A stretch of 64,000 nucleotides of DNA, from the NCBI GenBank assembly GCA_014843695.1, contig CM026401.1:46141477-46205476 (forward strand), read 5' to 3'. Both the position numbers and the translations under genes were made by a program. This document shows, piece by piece, positions 45,351 to 56,768 of this stretch; position 1 is the first letter of the stretch, and each line of letters starts with the position of its first letter. Under the pieces are notes generated by a model that worked only from the letters and a program-made list of their open reading frames with translations, was not told the origin of the DNA and did not search any database. This DNA comes from Archivesica marissinica. Its lineage: Eukaryota; Mollusca; Bivalvia; Venerida; Vesicomyidae.

Positions 45351-45734
45351 CACAAGAATGTAGATATTGATTCTAAATCTGCCGACATTATACGCACGTT
45401 AACTAATCAAACGATAATGAATACAGACATAGCGACAAGGCTTGAAGAGACGGGAGCAATGCCAGTTGAACAGCAGTTAATACAACACGAAGCAATTGAA
45501 CCGCATTTAGTGCAACACGAAACAGTTGACCCGCAGTTAGTACAACACGAAGCTGTCCAAACATATTATTCTAAACCAGCAGAAATAGACCCGGTTATGT
45601 TTGATCTCAATTCTATGAAATTGACTTTCCGAGTTAAAACAAAAGTTAAGCCTAGAATTCAACAAAGAGCCAGCTTTTCCACTAGACCTGTGTTTCAGTT
45701 TAATTCATTATTTCCATTTTCCTCATATGGATGA
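45351..45734 (+). other. Putative UGA-readthrough extension of gene 3
   Basis: In the same frame as exon 3, 127 codons follow the TGA before TGA at 45732-45734. The segment contains a degenerate repeat (IEPHLVQHETV, VDPQLVQHEAV), the conserved family end DPVMFDLNSMKLTFRVKTK, and a tail ending SLFPFSSYG. The tail again carries a Phe-Pro-Phe like the pre-stop tail. The first ATG is only at 45417, 22 codons after the stop, so internal initiation or a separate gene is a weaker alternative. Confidence 0.65.
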
Positions 45735-45997
45735 ACAGTTCAACAACATACACTATTCTCCTTACTTATCATTTGATATTTGGAAAACTAGTTCCTTTAA
45801 CTTGTAACAGTTCGCTTACTTACAATACATGCATGTTCAATTAGCAGTGGTATCTTAATTTAAAGTTATATTCCTGTTACAACTGACGGTCTCAATTTCC
45901 AAAGCAAGTAGCATGCTATCTTACAAGTACATGTATTCCATTATATATAACTCACTAATAATCAAGCTATATAGTAACGAAATCAATTTTTAATATA
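45735..45997. other. Downstream of gene 3, nothing recognised
   Basis: AT-rich. It presumably holds the 3' UTR, but no clear AATAAA is seen close by. Confidence 0.4.
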
Positions 45998-46125
45998 CAG
46001 TCTACATCCGCTATGTCGAATTCCGTCCAACCGGGATAGTTTCTGAAACGGGACTTTGGTCCGACATCGAGATAACCTGAGAATTCGACATAACCGACTT
46101 TGACATAACGGATGTAGATTGTACT
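45998..46125. mobile_element. MITE family F, hairpin
   Basis: ATACAGTCTACATCCGCTATG at the left and GACATAACGGATGTAGATTG at the right are inverted termini. The interior repeats the theme GAATTC / GTCGAA / TTCGACATAACC. Confidence 0.8.
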
Positions 46126-46129
46126 CGAA

Positions 46130-46985
46130 CCTTGTAGAAAAATATATAATCTTATTTTGAGTAGGATAATGAGACAAGAGTTAAGCGGATGCTAAGAGCC
46201 ACTGCAATGAGCAGCTTCAAATAAATTAAGCATGAAGCAAGCAAATGCGATATTCTAATTATAATATCAGAACATACCGTTTTTTCTTAGCGGTTGCTCA
46301 TCATATATGTAATTACTAAATATGTCGATGCCGTCAATAGACTGGCCGGTTGGAAATTCTGTAGAGAAGTTCTCCATCATATAGGGATATAGATGCACGG
46401 CATTGAATTGTTTTAGTCCTCAGTACAACATATTGGGGCATTAGTGGAAATCACATTCATTGGTTGTACACTACATGTATCGAATTAATTATTGTTTTAG
46501 CTAAGGAAATGATTCCTCTGTACCATTTTCCTTTCCAAAATTTCACTTACCTTGTAGATTTCATTTTCATTGTCTAATCTGAAACAGAAAAGGGTCAATC
46601 AAACAATTTACACAGTTGTTCAGGAAACACTACAGACATTTAGTGCTGGTGGCAATAGCACTGAGTAACTTTTCTGTAAATTTGGGATGAATATCTACGA
46701 GGAATCATTTGAATTAACCATTAATCATTCATGCCTTCGTAGTGACTCATGGGTGCGTTGGATCATTAAATACATAATGGAAGCCTTTCATAACACCAGC
46801 ATAAACATTACATGGTGACAATGAATATGTTCACTTGTCATATGGCTGACATATCGAAACAATTAGTCTTCATATGCTCGATGAATATTACAAGGCATCA
46901 TTTCATCAAGTCGCTACATGTATATGTCACATCGTACGTCTTTACTCTTGCTATTCATGTTACCATTACTGCACATTTCTCGTCT
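46130..46985. other. No gene recognised
   Basis: About 850 bp of intergenic sequence with no credible ORF or repeat relation. Confidence 0.5.
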
Positions 46986-46989
46986 TCCT

Positions 46990-47117
46990 CTTGCTGCTTG
47001 TGGTGCTACCGCTGCTGTTTGTGCTGCTACTGTTGCTGCTGCTGCTACTACTGCTGCTTATGGTACTGCTGTTGCTCATATTGCTGCTTGTGGTGCTACC
47101 GCTGCTGTTTGTGCTAC

Positions 47118-47157
<40 letters not shown>

Positions 47158-47299
47158 ACTACTGCTGCTTATGGTACTGCTGTTGCTCCTATTGCTGCTT
47201 GTGGTACTGCTGTTGCTGCTATTGCTGTTTGTACTACTGCTGTTGCTGCTATTGCTGCTTATGGTACTGCTGTTGCTGCTATTGCTGCTTGTGGTACTG

Positions 47300-47388
<89 letters not shown>

Positions 47389-47705
47389 ACTACTGCTGTT
47401 TGTGGTACTGCTGGTGCTGCTACCGCTTCTGATGCTATTGTTGCTGCTTCTACTGCTGATGCTGTTGTTACTGCAACTGCTGCTGGTGCTACTGTTGTTA
47501 CTGCTGATGCTATTGTTGCTTCTTCTACTGCTGGTGCTGTTGTTACTGCGACTGCTGCTGGTGCTGCTACTGCTGATGCTACTGCTGCTGGCGCTACTGT
47601 GGGTTCTACTACTGCTGCCATGGATGTTACTACTAGTACTACTATTACTACTGCTATTACTGCTGCCAGCTTGGCGTGTTTCTATTGTTACTATTGCTGC
47701 TATTG
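46990..47705 (+). repeat. (GCT)n trinucleotide tract
   Basis: About 700 bp of imperfect GCT/ACT/GTT triplets with a pure (GCT) core near 47293-47385. All three plus frames (Leu, Ala or Cys runs) and two minus frames are open, so the long ORFs here are composition artefacts. Confidence 0.9.
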
Positions 47706-47709
47706 ACAA

Positions 47710-48620
47710 CCTGTTTAAACTTCTATTGCTGTTCCCAAATACTGCTACCTTTTGGTATTACTTTAACCTACGCAACCCGATACTTTAAATTGTCTTTTAC
47801 TGTAACAAGCTTTCCACTGAATGACAGAGTTTTCTCAGTGAAAGAAAACTCCATCTTATACCGCTTTCGGTTGCGTTTCGTATTCCTGATAAATTCTGCC
47901 AACAAGAAAAAGATGGCGAAGTTCCCGGATGAAAGCAACACACGTGACAAGAACGACTGTGATTGGTTAACATCAGGCTTCTGTAGTGCGCGTTATTGAA
48001 AATGTCCTCCTCGCTAAAAACCGGTGTCCGGCTGAGCATATAATTATACTGGCACCCTGTGCGAACTGTAGCTACTACACTTTAAGCATTGTAGAAATTA
48101 TAAACAAATTTACACTATCATTGTAAATTGTGGTTTATGTACTTTTGTATTGTAGCTATTTTCTGACTATCATGAACCGTTAATTATTAAGTAATATATT
48201 CTAATGAATTTATTTTGTCTGTAGTTTTCAATTTTGACAGCAAACAGAAACTAATTTATACAGGAACTATTTCTTATTATAGATGTTCACAATAACAGTA
48301 AGTGCGGTTGTGTCACGTTATGCAATGAGGCTCCAGACAGGGCAGTTACATTGAATCCATTGTGAAAATAAATATTATATTAGCCAAATGTATTGGAAAT
48401 CATAAAAGAAAATGAAGATTTGTGTTTAGTAGTGTAAGATATGATTTTATATCATCGAAATATGTATTCCCGTGAGTGACTAACTCGTGGAAATACATAT
48501 TTCGATGATCACTCGATAAAATAAAATCCTAGCTTACACAAATAAACACAAATAACCTCTATGTATTCCGTAAGGGAACATGACACTCGGGTCGGCAGCC
48601 GACTCAGTAAATTGTTGTAT
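47710..48620. other. No gene recognised; one hairpin
   Basis: Intergenic. At 48449-48520 ATCATCGAAATATGTATTCC pairs with GGAAATACATATTTCGATGA, giving a stem of about 26 bp with a short loop. Confidence 0.6.
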
Positions 48621-48621
48621 G

Positions 48622-48790
48622 GTGTGTTTTACGTTTATTTATCGTCGCTACCGGTTGCCCATATGAGCGACGCCTCCTGAAGAGATTAGTTATTTTAGAT
48701 TTTGGAGGATAGTGCAATGATACAGACAGAGACCCATTCCAGAGTCTCCTCTGGTTCTTTTACGTGCACGGTGTAAAGCACCGACACGAG
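48622..48790 (-). mobile_element. SINE family A, lacking the tRNA-like head
   Basis: Minus strand, from TGTGTTTTACGTTTATTTAT to AAGCACCGACACGAG, where similarity stops; the head (B-box side) is missing. Confidence 0.8.
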
Positions 48791-48842
48791 ATTATATATG
48801 ATCATAAATCATTTAAACAGATTTTGTCTGCGCCAATATATA

Positions 48843-49815
48843 AGTACAGTCAAACATGTGTTAGTGGTCACCTCCCAATATACAGTCAAACATGTGTTAG
48901 TGGTCACCTCCAGTATACAGTCAAACATGTGTTTGTGGTCACCTCCATTATACAGTCAAACCTGTGTTAGTGGTCACCTCCCAATATACAGTCAAACATG
49001 TGTTAGTGGTCGCCTCCCAATATACAGTCAAACATGTGTTAGTGGTCACCTCCCAATATACAGTCAAACCTGTGTTAGTGGTCACCTCCCAATATACAGT
49101 CAACATGTGTTAGTGGTCACCTCCCAATATACAGTCAAACATGTGTTAGTGGTCACCTCCCAATATACAGTCAAACATGTGTTAGTGGTCACCTCCCAAT
49201 ATACAGTCAAACATGTGTTAGTGGTCACCTCCCAATATACAGTCAAACATGTGTTAGTGGTCGCCTCCCAATATACAGTCAAACATGTGTTAGTGGTCGC
49301 CTCCCAATATACAGTCAAACCTGTGTTAGTGGTCACCTCCATTATACAGTCAAACTCGTGTTAGTGATCACCTCCATTATACAGGCAAACCTGTATCAGT
49401 GGTCACCTCCATTGTACAGTCAAAACTGTGTTAGTGGTCAACTCCATTATACAGTCAAAACTGTATCAGTGGTCATCTCCATTGTACAGTCAAAACTGTG
49501 TTAGTGATCACCTCCGTTATACAGTCAAAACTGTATCAGTGGTCACCTCCATTATACAGTCAAAACTGTGTTAGTGGTCAACTCCATTATACAGCCAGAC
49601 CTGTATTAATGGTCACCTCCATTATACAGTCAAAACTGTGTTAGTGGTCACCTCCGTTATACAGTCAAACCTGTGTTAGTGGTCAACTCCATTATACAGT
49701 CAAACTGTGTTAGTGGTCACCTCCGTTATACAGTCAAACCTGTGTTAGTGGTCAACTCCATTTTACAGTCAAACCTGTGTTAGTGGTCACCTCCATTATA
49801 CAGTCAAACCTGTGT
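48843..49815 (+). repeat. 35-bp tandem array (left block)
   Basis: About 28 units of ATACAGTCAAACCTGTGTTA and GTGGTCACCTCCATT. The unit start equals the end of MITE family G. The array is interrupted at 49816 and resumes at 50875. Confidence 0.95.
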
Positions 49816-50874
49816 TGTTTTTTTTGTTGTTGTTTTTTTTGTTTGTTTTATTTGGAGGCCCCAACAGTGGGTAACCCCGTTTATTTTATTTTTTTAATGT
49901 AGCATATACATAGTCATAGATATCACATTCAACACATAGTAATTATACACAATGACCTTGATTTAACATAGTAGTCTAAATTAATTTGAAAATGTAACGG
50001 GTTAATGAGTTGTCTCCCTTTACCAATAAAGAGATAAAAACCAAATCATTTGTAATATTTTGATTTAAAATTGATAGAATATTGAATTATTATATCCAAA
50101 ACAAAGATACGTCTTCTAGAAAGAGAAGTCTTGTTCGAAAGAAAAGACAAGACTATAGTTTAGGTTTATATTTTGTAGTACAATAGGCTAGCATAATTTT
50201 TTAAGAGACTCATGTAAATTAAATAATATATCAAACGCTGTAAGTTTTCATTTAAGAGCATGTATCAATAATACATATAAATGATTATTGAAATATACAA
50301 TAACAGTATGATTCTGAGGTCAAAAGTTTACCTGGGTATAAATTATTCCTGCTCGGAAATAAAAACAGTATATTGATTGTAATGAATGTGAAATCAACAA
50401 TAAGTCATGAATTGCTATTATACCGAAAAAAAACAAAAACAAGGTCATTCTCGAGAGACGAGGTCACTCTCGAAACATTACAAATGTACTTTAGATAAAC
50501 TGGAATGTGAAAAAAGAATAGAAGGGGGGGGGGAAGAAAAAAAGAGTACATATACAAGGTAGAGAGAGTGGGCTATATATAGAGTCTGGTCCGCCTTCCA
50601 CACAACACACCAACACACTAGTTTCCATCTCCGGACAATACTGCAAATTCCTTCCAATTTTGTTCGAATTTATTCATTGCATCATTTTTTCTAGCATTAT
50701 ATTTCTCAGTCTTTAAAAGAGATTTTATCTGAATTTTCAAAGTTTGGATATTTGGAACAGAATTGTTCATTTTACTGTGATATATATATGGTATTTTGCT
50801 GTCAAAATTATATTGTTGGTTGCAATATATAAACTATTATTGCCTAAAATAATATCATTTTTAGACCAGTTTGT
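49816..50874 (-). mobile_element. Insertion splitting the 35-bp array
   Basis: About 1.06 kb with no array units. Its left edge is T-rich (TTTTTTTTGTTGTTGTTTTT), like the poly(A) side of a retroposon on the minus strand, followed by GGAGGCCCCAACAGTGGGTA. No long ORF is present. A G8 run with A-rich flanks lies near 50525. Confidence 0.55.
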
Positions 50875-51199
50875 AATTAGTGGTCACCTCCATTATACAG
50901 TCAAACATGTGTTAGTGGTCACCTCCATTATACAGTCAAACATGTGTTAGTGGTCAACTCCATTATACAGGCAAACCTGTGTTAGTGGTCACCTCCATTA
51001 TACAGTCAAACATGTGTTAGTGGTCACCTCCCAGTATACAGTCAAACATGTGTTAGTGGTCACCTCCATTATACAGTCAAACATGTGTTAGTGGTCAACT
51101 CCATTATACAGTCAAACCTGTGTTAGTGGTCACCTCCATTATACAGTCAAACCTGTGTTAGTGGTCATCTATATTATACTTGTGCTGTTGGTCAACTCC
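50875..51199 (+). repeat. 35-bp tandem array (right block)
   Basis: About nine further units of ACAGTCAAACATGTGTTAG and TGGTCACCTCCATTAT, degrading towards 51180. Confidence 0.9.
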
Positions 51200-51372
51200 A
51201 CTACACAGTCAATCCGGTATTAATGGTCACCTCCATTAAGCAGCGAACCTGTATGAAGGTTTCCCAATATGTTATTTTATTATACATTTGACCTCTATTA
51301 AGCAACCAGTTATGCTAAACAGCCACTTTCTGTGATTCCCTTGACTGGCTGCTTAACACAGGTTTGACTTTT
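51200..51372. mobile_element. MITE family G copy fused to the 35-bp array
   Basis: ACAGTCAATCCGGTATTAAT at the left continues the array register. The interior (CCCAATATGTTATTTTATTA, TGACCTCTATTAAGCA) and right end GCTTAACACAGGTTTGACT match the isolated copy at 25846-26020. Confidence 0.75.
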
Positions 51373-51770
51373 CTTATATTGGTGCCTATCACATCAAGGG
51401 AAACAAGACACTAAAATGCAGTGGCCACAGGTTTACATGTGAATTTTTGGATTTTTTTTAAAACACGAGTCATTGCTAATAGTTTTTAAATGTCTGGTAC
51501 ATTTTATAAAAATAAATCCATTTTTTTTACACAATGAAGTGTCGCTTTAAGCATAGCACCGGAAATAGGTGCTTTTGTTTGGCGGTTCACGTTTGCTTTA
51601 ATATCACTGTTTTCATTGTAACGGACATCAACATGAGTGTATATAATAACATTTGGAATAATTATGTTCACTGTTTTTGTAGTCTATGTTTGCTTTATTT
51701 TTGGGGAAATGGACATTGAAATGTGGGTATATGAGTATATAAGGAATAACATACATTACATTTAAAAACA

Positions 51771-52069
51771 ATCCAGGGATCGCAGGTTCGATCCCCCCGT
51801 CTGACCCTAATAAAATTAACAGTCTTTCAGATGGGACATTAAACCGAGGTCTCGTGTCGGTGATATACACCGTGCACGTAAAAGAACCAGAGGAGACTCT
51901 GTAGGACAGACGGATCTGTAGTCCAGTGGTAACACGCTCCTGGACTGGTAATACAGGGATCGCAGGTTCGATCCCCCGTCTGACCCTAATAAAATTAACA
52001 GTCTTTCAGATGGGACATTAAACCGAGGTCTCGTGTCGGTGCTGTACACTGTGCACGTAAAAGAACCAG

Positions 52070-52121
<52 letters not shown>

Positions 52122-52224
52122 GTATCATTGCACTATCCTCCAAAAATCTAAAATTACTAATCTCTTCAGGAGGCGTCGCTCATATGTGCAACCGGTAGCG
52201 ACGATAAATAAACGTAAAACACAC
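51771..52224 (+). mobile_element. Dimeric SINE family A with target-site duplication
   Basis: A 5'-truncated copy (51771-51905) is joined directly to a full copy (about 51908-52224). The pair is flanked by TACATTTAAAAACA at 51757-51770 and 52225-52238, an exact 14-bp duplication. A (CT)n run of about 40 bp interrupts the second copy at 52073-52117. Confidence 0.9.
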
Positions 52225-52380
52225 TACATTTAAAAACATTGTGACGGCTGTATTTCTTTGTGCGAACCAAGCATTTCGTATCCTACATATGGGAGACATT
52301 GGCCACTTGCGTACTAAACAACTATTTGACTCTCAAATTCATTATGAAAACATGATTATAGAAAAGAAAGCTAATGTCAC

Positions 52381-52562
52381 CTACAGCCTACATCCGTTAT
52401 GTCAAAAGTCGGTTATGTCGAATTATCCGGTTATCTCGAAGTCGGATCATTTTACATTTAACTGGCTCCGTTTATATCGAATTTCGTTAAGTCAAACTAC
52501 GTTTATGTCGAAGTATTTTGTTCGGTCCGACGGAATTCGACATAACGGATGCAGACTGTATA
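52381..52562. mobile_element. MITE family F, hairpin
   Basis: CAGCCTACATCCGTTATGTC at the left pairs with GACATAACGGATGCAGACTG at the right. The internal blocks GGTTATGTCGAATTATCCGG and GTTTATGTCGAAGTATTTTG are as in 12022 and 45998. Confidence 0.8.
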
Positions 52563-53170
52563 ATAGTACCCTCGCCACCACAGAGCATATGGCGAGCAGA
52601 ACGTGCTATGTACCGTCGAGTATTCGATGTGTGTCGGTGTCTGGTAGAAACTTGAAGGTATGTAGAGGAGTGTGTTGTTGGATATTGGTCATCTCGTGCG
52701 ATTAGTTCCGAGGGGGTGTGGGTATTTTCCAGGATGACTATGTTCCAAGGTTGTTTATATCCATGTCTGGGTTGCTAGAAGCATCGTGTCATTAGGAGCT
52801 GTATGTGTGTGCGTCTCTCCAGTCCTTTGCAGGGCCACATTCCCCACTGTTAGTCACCACGCAGGAGTATGAAAACGGACCCGGCAGTTAGCAGTCGATT
52901 ATGTCCAGGCTCGTGTCTATACCACCAGCAGTTCTGCAAGATAGCGATGCTGTGTACCATTCCGCAAGTTCGACAACCAGAAGATCCCGAAGAGAGTGCG
53001 TTATTTTATACAACCTAAATACAATACGGTCAAATGAATAGATAGCCAATCAATTCACCTCGACATTCAGATTGCTACATCATTTTCATTCTAAAACAAA
53101 ACAAAATCCACTAGACTAATTATGCATTTACCGAAAAGATCGGATTTGAATCACACTAGCAGCTGATGGA
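52563..53170. other. No gene recognised
   Basis: Intergenic, somewhat higher GC than its surroundings, no motif or repeat relation seen. Confidence 0.45.
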
Positions 53171-53173
53171 TCA

Positions 53174-53855
53174 GGTTTGACCTGCAGTCTGATGTATCAC
53201 TTTATTATTCAATTCCAGCCGTATGATTTATAATGCCAACCTATTATACAATTGCCCACGCTTCAACATAGTACTATATGTATATTGGAAGTCACCATTC
53301 TAAATATACACGTTTGACCTGCAGTCTGATGTATCACTTTATTATTCAATTCCAACCGTATGATTTATAATGTCGACCTACTATGCAATTGCCCACGCTT
53401 CAACATAGTACTATATGTATATTGGAAGTCACCATTCTAAATATACACGTTGACCTGCAGTCTGATGTATCACTTTATTATTCAATTCCAACCGTATGAT
53501 TTATAATGTCGACCTACTATGCAATTGCCCACGCTTCAACCTAGTATTATATGTATATTGGAAGTCACCATTCTAAATATACACGTTTGACCTGCAGTCT
53601 GATGTTTCACTTTATTATTCAATTCCAGCCGTATGATTTATAATGTCAACCTATTATACAATTGCCCACGCTTCAACATAGTACTATATGTATATTGGAA
53701 GTCACCATTCTAAATATACACGTTTGACCTGCAGTCTGATGTATCACTTTATTATTCAATTCCAGCCGTATGATTTATAATGTCAACCTATTATACAATT
53801 GCCCACGCCTCAACCTAGTATTATTGGAAGTCACCATCCTAAATATACATGTATT
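53174..53855 (+). repeat. 137-bp tandem repeat, five units
   Basis: Starts of GTTTGACCTGCAGTCTGATG near 53175, 53312, 53449, 53585 and 53722 give a period of 136-137 bp. Copies differ by a few substitutions, and the last is shortened by a deletion. Confidence 0.95.
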
Positions 53856-53859
53856 TAAA

Positions 53860-54505
53860 TTGCTAAACATGTATATTAAGCGTGACTACATTGACGAGAA
53901 TTGTGTCTAAGTTACCGAGTGCAAATTCATTTATATAATTATAAGTATAACTCATTAATGTATCAATTACGTAAATCAATATACACGCATACTTGCTTCT
54001 CGTGTTCTCGATAGGCCCATATTCTCGAGATGAAATGTTATTTGGACACCGTGTTGTCCACGCGTACTGTACAATTGACTGTACGGCATCGACCGAAAAC
54101 GCTATCGCAGAATGTCGGGTCCGTGGAAATTTCAAAAATGTTGCCAGGTTACCGATACTAAAATGAGCAAATTACACAGTTAGACGATATAGACTAGCCT
54201 CACATACACCCTCCATATATAGGTATATGTTCCAGCGCGGCATCCGTTGTCCAGTAGTTAGCCGGGTAGCATGCATCACCATTTGACCTAAACAGTTGAT
54301 GCGACGTTACCACTACTACCACCACCACCACCACCACCACCACCACCACCACCACCACCACCTCCACCACCACCACCACCAACACCACCACCACCACCAC
54401 CTCCACCACACTGTCTGACTCATCTATTCAGGCACCTCACGTGTTATCCAAGCAACAGTCTATCATATCTTCATAAGGAGAGTATATATGTTATGCCAGT
54501 TTGAG
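53860..54505. other. Intergenic with a (CCA)n microsatellite
   Basis: No gene. The tract CACCACCACCACCACCACCA spans about 54310-54410 with CTA, CTC and CAA interruptions. Confidence 0.7.
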
Positions 54506-54835
54506 GTCACAAACCTGACCTGAGGGAGTGGCAACGGTCGTGGCATCCACGCTCCCCTGAGTGACAATCGACGACCAGATGTCTAACTGCCAGATCCGTA
54601 TAAATGCTGCTGCGGGGTGACAAACAATGAGGAGGGTGGCCCTCTAAAGGACCACGTACAGACCAGGCATTGTCACCCTGCATGGCACGGAAAGAAGGAA
54701 CCACCTGAGGATGTCTTCATAAGCACCACAGAAGAATAATCATCTTAGAAACATTTGGAGAACTAATCTTCTTAGTACGCTCGCCCATATGGTTCGCCGG
54801 AGGCGAGGATAAATAAACTCAATCATCATAGGTCA
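54505..54835 (+). mobile_element. 3' end of a dispersed retroelement
   Basis: Ends CGCCGGAGGCGAGGATAAAT and AAACTCAATCATCAT, the same tail as at 6107-6155. The part before it is GC-richer than the flanks. No reverse transcriptase motif is present in this stretch. Confidence 0.45.
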
Positions 54836-56164
54836 CAAATATGACATTTTGTTAAATACACAGGGATTTAACAAGCTGTTTGTTTTTTATATGAAGAATA
54901 ATCATAATCCAATCAGAACGCTCGTTTCAACGCGAACTGCGCCGCTTGAGAAAGTTTCAAAACAAATTGAAAAATTCTCCGAAATCTCTTTTTGCCGTAC
55001 ATTTTTGCCGAATAAACCTACACGTTAGTGGAAACACATTTTATTGATAATGTTATTCACTGTTAAAACTCTCCCGTCGAAGATTTTTTGTTGTTGCTGA
55101 CAGAACCCGTGTCCTAGTATGGAAATGTGACCTGCTATGGCCAATGTATGTGGCAATTGTTTGCAAAGTATACATGCACGCAGCTTAAAGTTGTGTTTTA
55201 TTTGAAGAACAATATAAAGACTCGGGATAGGCGTTATATTGTTTCAGATAGGGCCATTTTACTGATCGATGCGAAATCTGACATCCCACAGAGTAGAATC
55301 CCTGACTGGCGGCCCTGTACTTAAATATATATACTAGTACCCCCAAACGTGCCGAATCCCTGTGGTTAAATAGGCTGAAATTGTAAAAAGAGAGAAAAAA
55401 TAAAGAAAAAAGAAAAAAAACCCTTTAATTGCCCACATGTTGTTGATTAACAATACATGTATGATAAAACAATAAATGTTGTTTGGTGTTGTATGTTCAC
55501 CTATAATAACACCATAAAGGGGCTCATAGCAATACTTCAAGAATAGGGGAACGTCAATGAATATTATAAGCAAAGCATGGCTGTCTTTAAAGGTTTGTCA
55601 CATGTAAAATAATCGACGTTGTCTCAAATATTTTACTGGAAACATATCTTAAAACTTTAAAGTTAAATGAAGAAATGCTATATTGGGAATTGTATGTTTT
55701 GGTATAAGAACTAATGCTGATTAAATTCTTAGTACCTCGAGAATTAGGAACATCAGTCTACATGGTCGTATGCAAACACGTGAGTATGTTACACACTATC
55801 ATCCACTATCTAAAATGTATTTAGTCCATATTTACGATATACCGTGTGCCGGATCACCCCTTGACACGCCTGTTCTTGTGATAACACTATCTAGCACTGC
55901 GAATGCGCATGCCCGTAATTTCGAGTGCGCATGTCAGCTGTATATCACGTGTTAGGAAATTCATACGAAAATGGTAACATTCAGCGCATATATACTAGAG
56001 GACATAGAAAACGTACACTTCGGATACGTGTGTTTTTACATGAAAAACAATAACTATATAAATACATAGTTTTAAACATTTTGGAATATTTTTAGTTTTT
56101 CAGTTTGTGTTTTGTAATAAATATATGATATATCTTTGATGGAATCCTTCGTATTTCCTTTTCA

Positions 56165-56515
56165 TGTAATAATAATCATATAATGTAGGTGTGCGTTTTC
56201 TATGTCCTCTAGTATATGTAATAATAATCATATAATGTAGGTGTGCGTTTTCTATGTCCTCTAGTATATGTAATAATAATCATATGATGTAGGTGTGCGT
56301 TTTCTATGTCCTCTAGTATATGTAATAATAATCATATACTATAGGTGTGCGTTTTCTATGTCCTCTAGTATATGTAATAATAATAATCATATAATGTAGG
56401 TATGCGTTTTCTATGTCCTCTAGTGTATGTAATAATAATAATCATATAATGTAGGTATGCGTTTTCTATGTCCTCTAGTATATGTAATAATAATCATATA
56501 ATGTAGGTGTGCGTT
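56165..56515 (+). repeat. 50-bp tandem array inside the inverted-repeat element
   Basis: Seven units of TATGTAATAATAATCATATA, ATGTAGGTGTGCGTTTTCTA and TGTCCTCTAG. Part of the unit (GAGGACATAGAAAACGTAC) also appears inverted at 55999-56017. Confidence 0.9.
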
Positions 56516-56519
56516 TTTT

Positions 56520-56768
56520 GTTTGTTTGTTTTTTTAATTTTAGTTTAAAGTCGCAGCGACAGCCGACTCTCCAGCTTGTATTGGTGGAGGAAGACCCCGG
56601 GTGCTTCTCCAAGCAGTATTTCAGAAACGGACGATACCCGGGTGGAACCACCAACCTTTTGCAAGCCAGCTGGATATATTCCGCAATTGAATTAATTTGA
56701 ATCTACAGCGGTGAGAGGCAAGTGGTTTTGAAGTCAACGGTTTTAACCACTCGGCCGCGGAAGTCCCC
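56520..56768 (-). mobile_element. SINE-like repeat, family E/D head
   Basis: TTTAAAGTCGCAGCGACAGC to GTTTTAACCACTCGGCCGCG on the plus strand; the latter is an inverted tRNA-like head. It is inserted in the inverted-repeat element. Confidence 0.65.

Noticed and set aside
46812..47788. Poly-Leu, poly-Ala, poly-Cys and poly-Ser ORFs
   Set aside because: All come from one (GCT)n tract read in different frames. No coding sequence with normal composition continues on either side.
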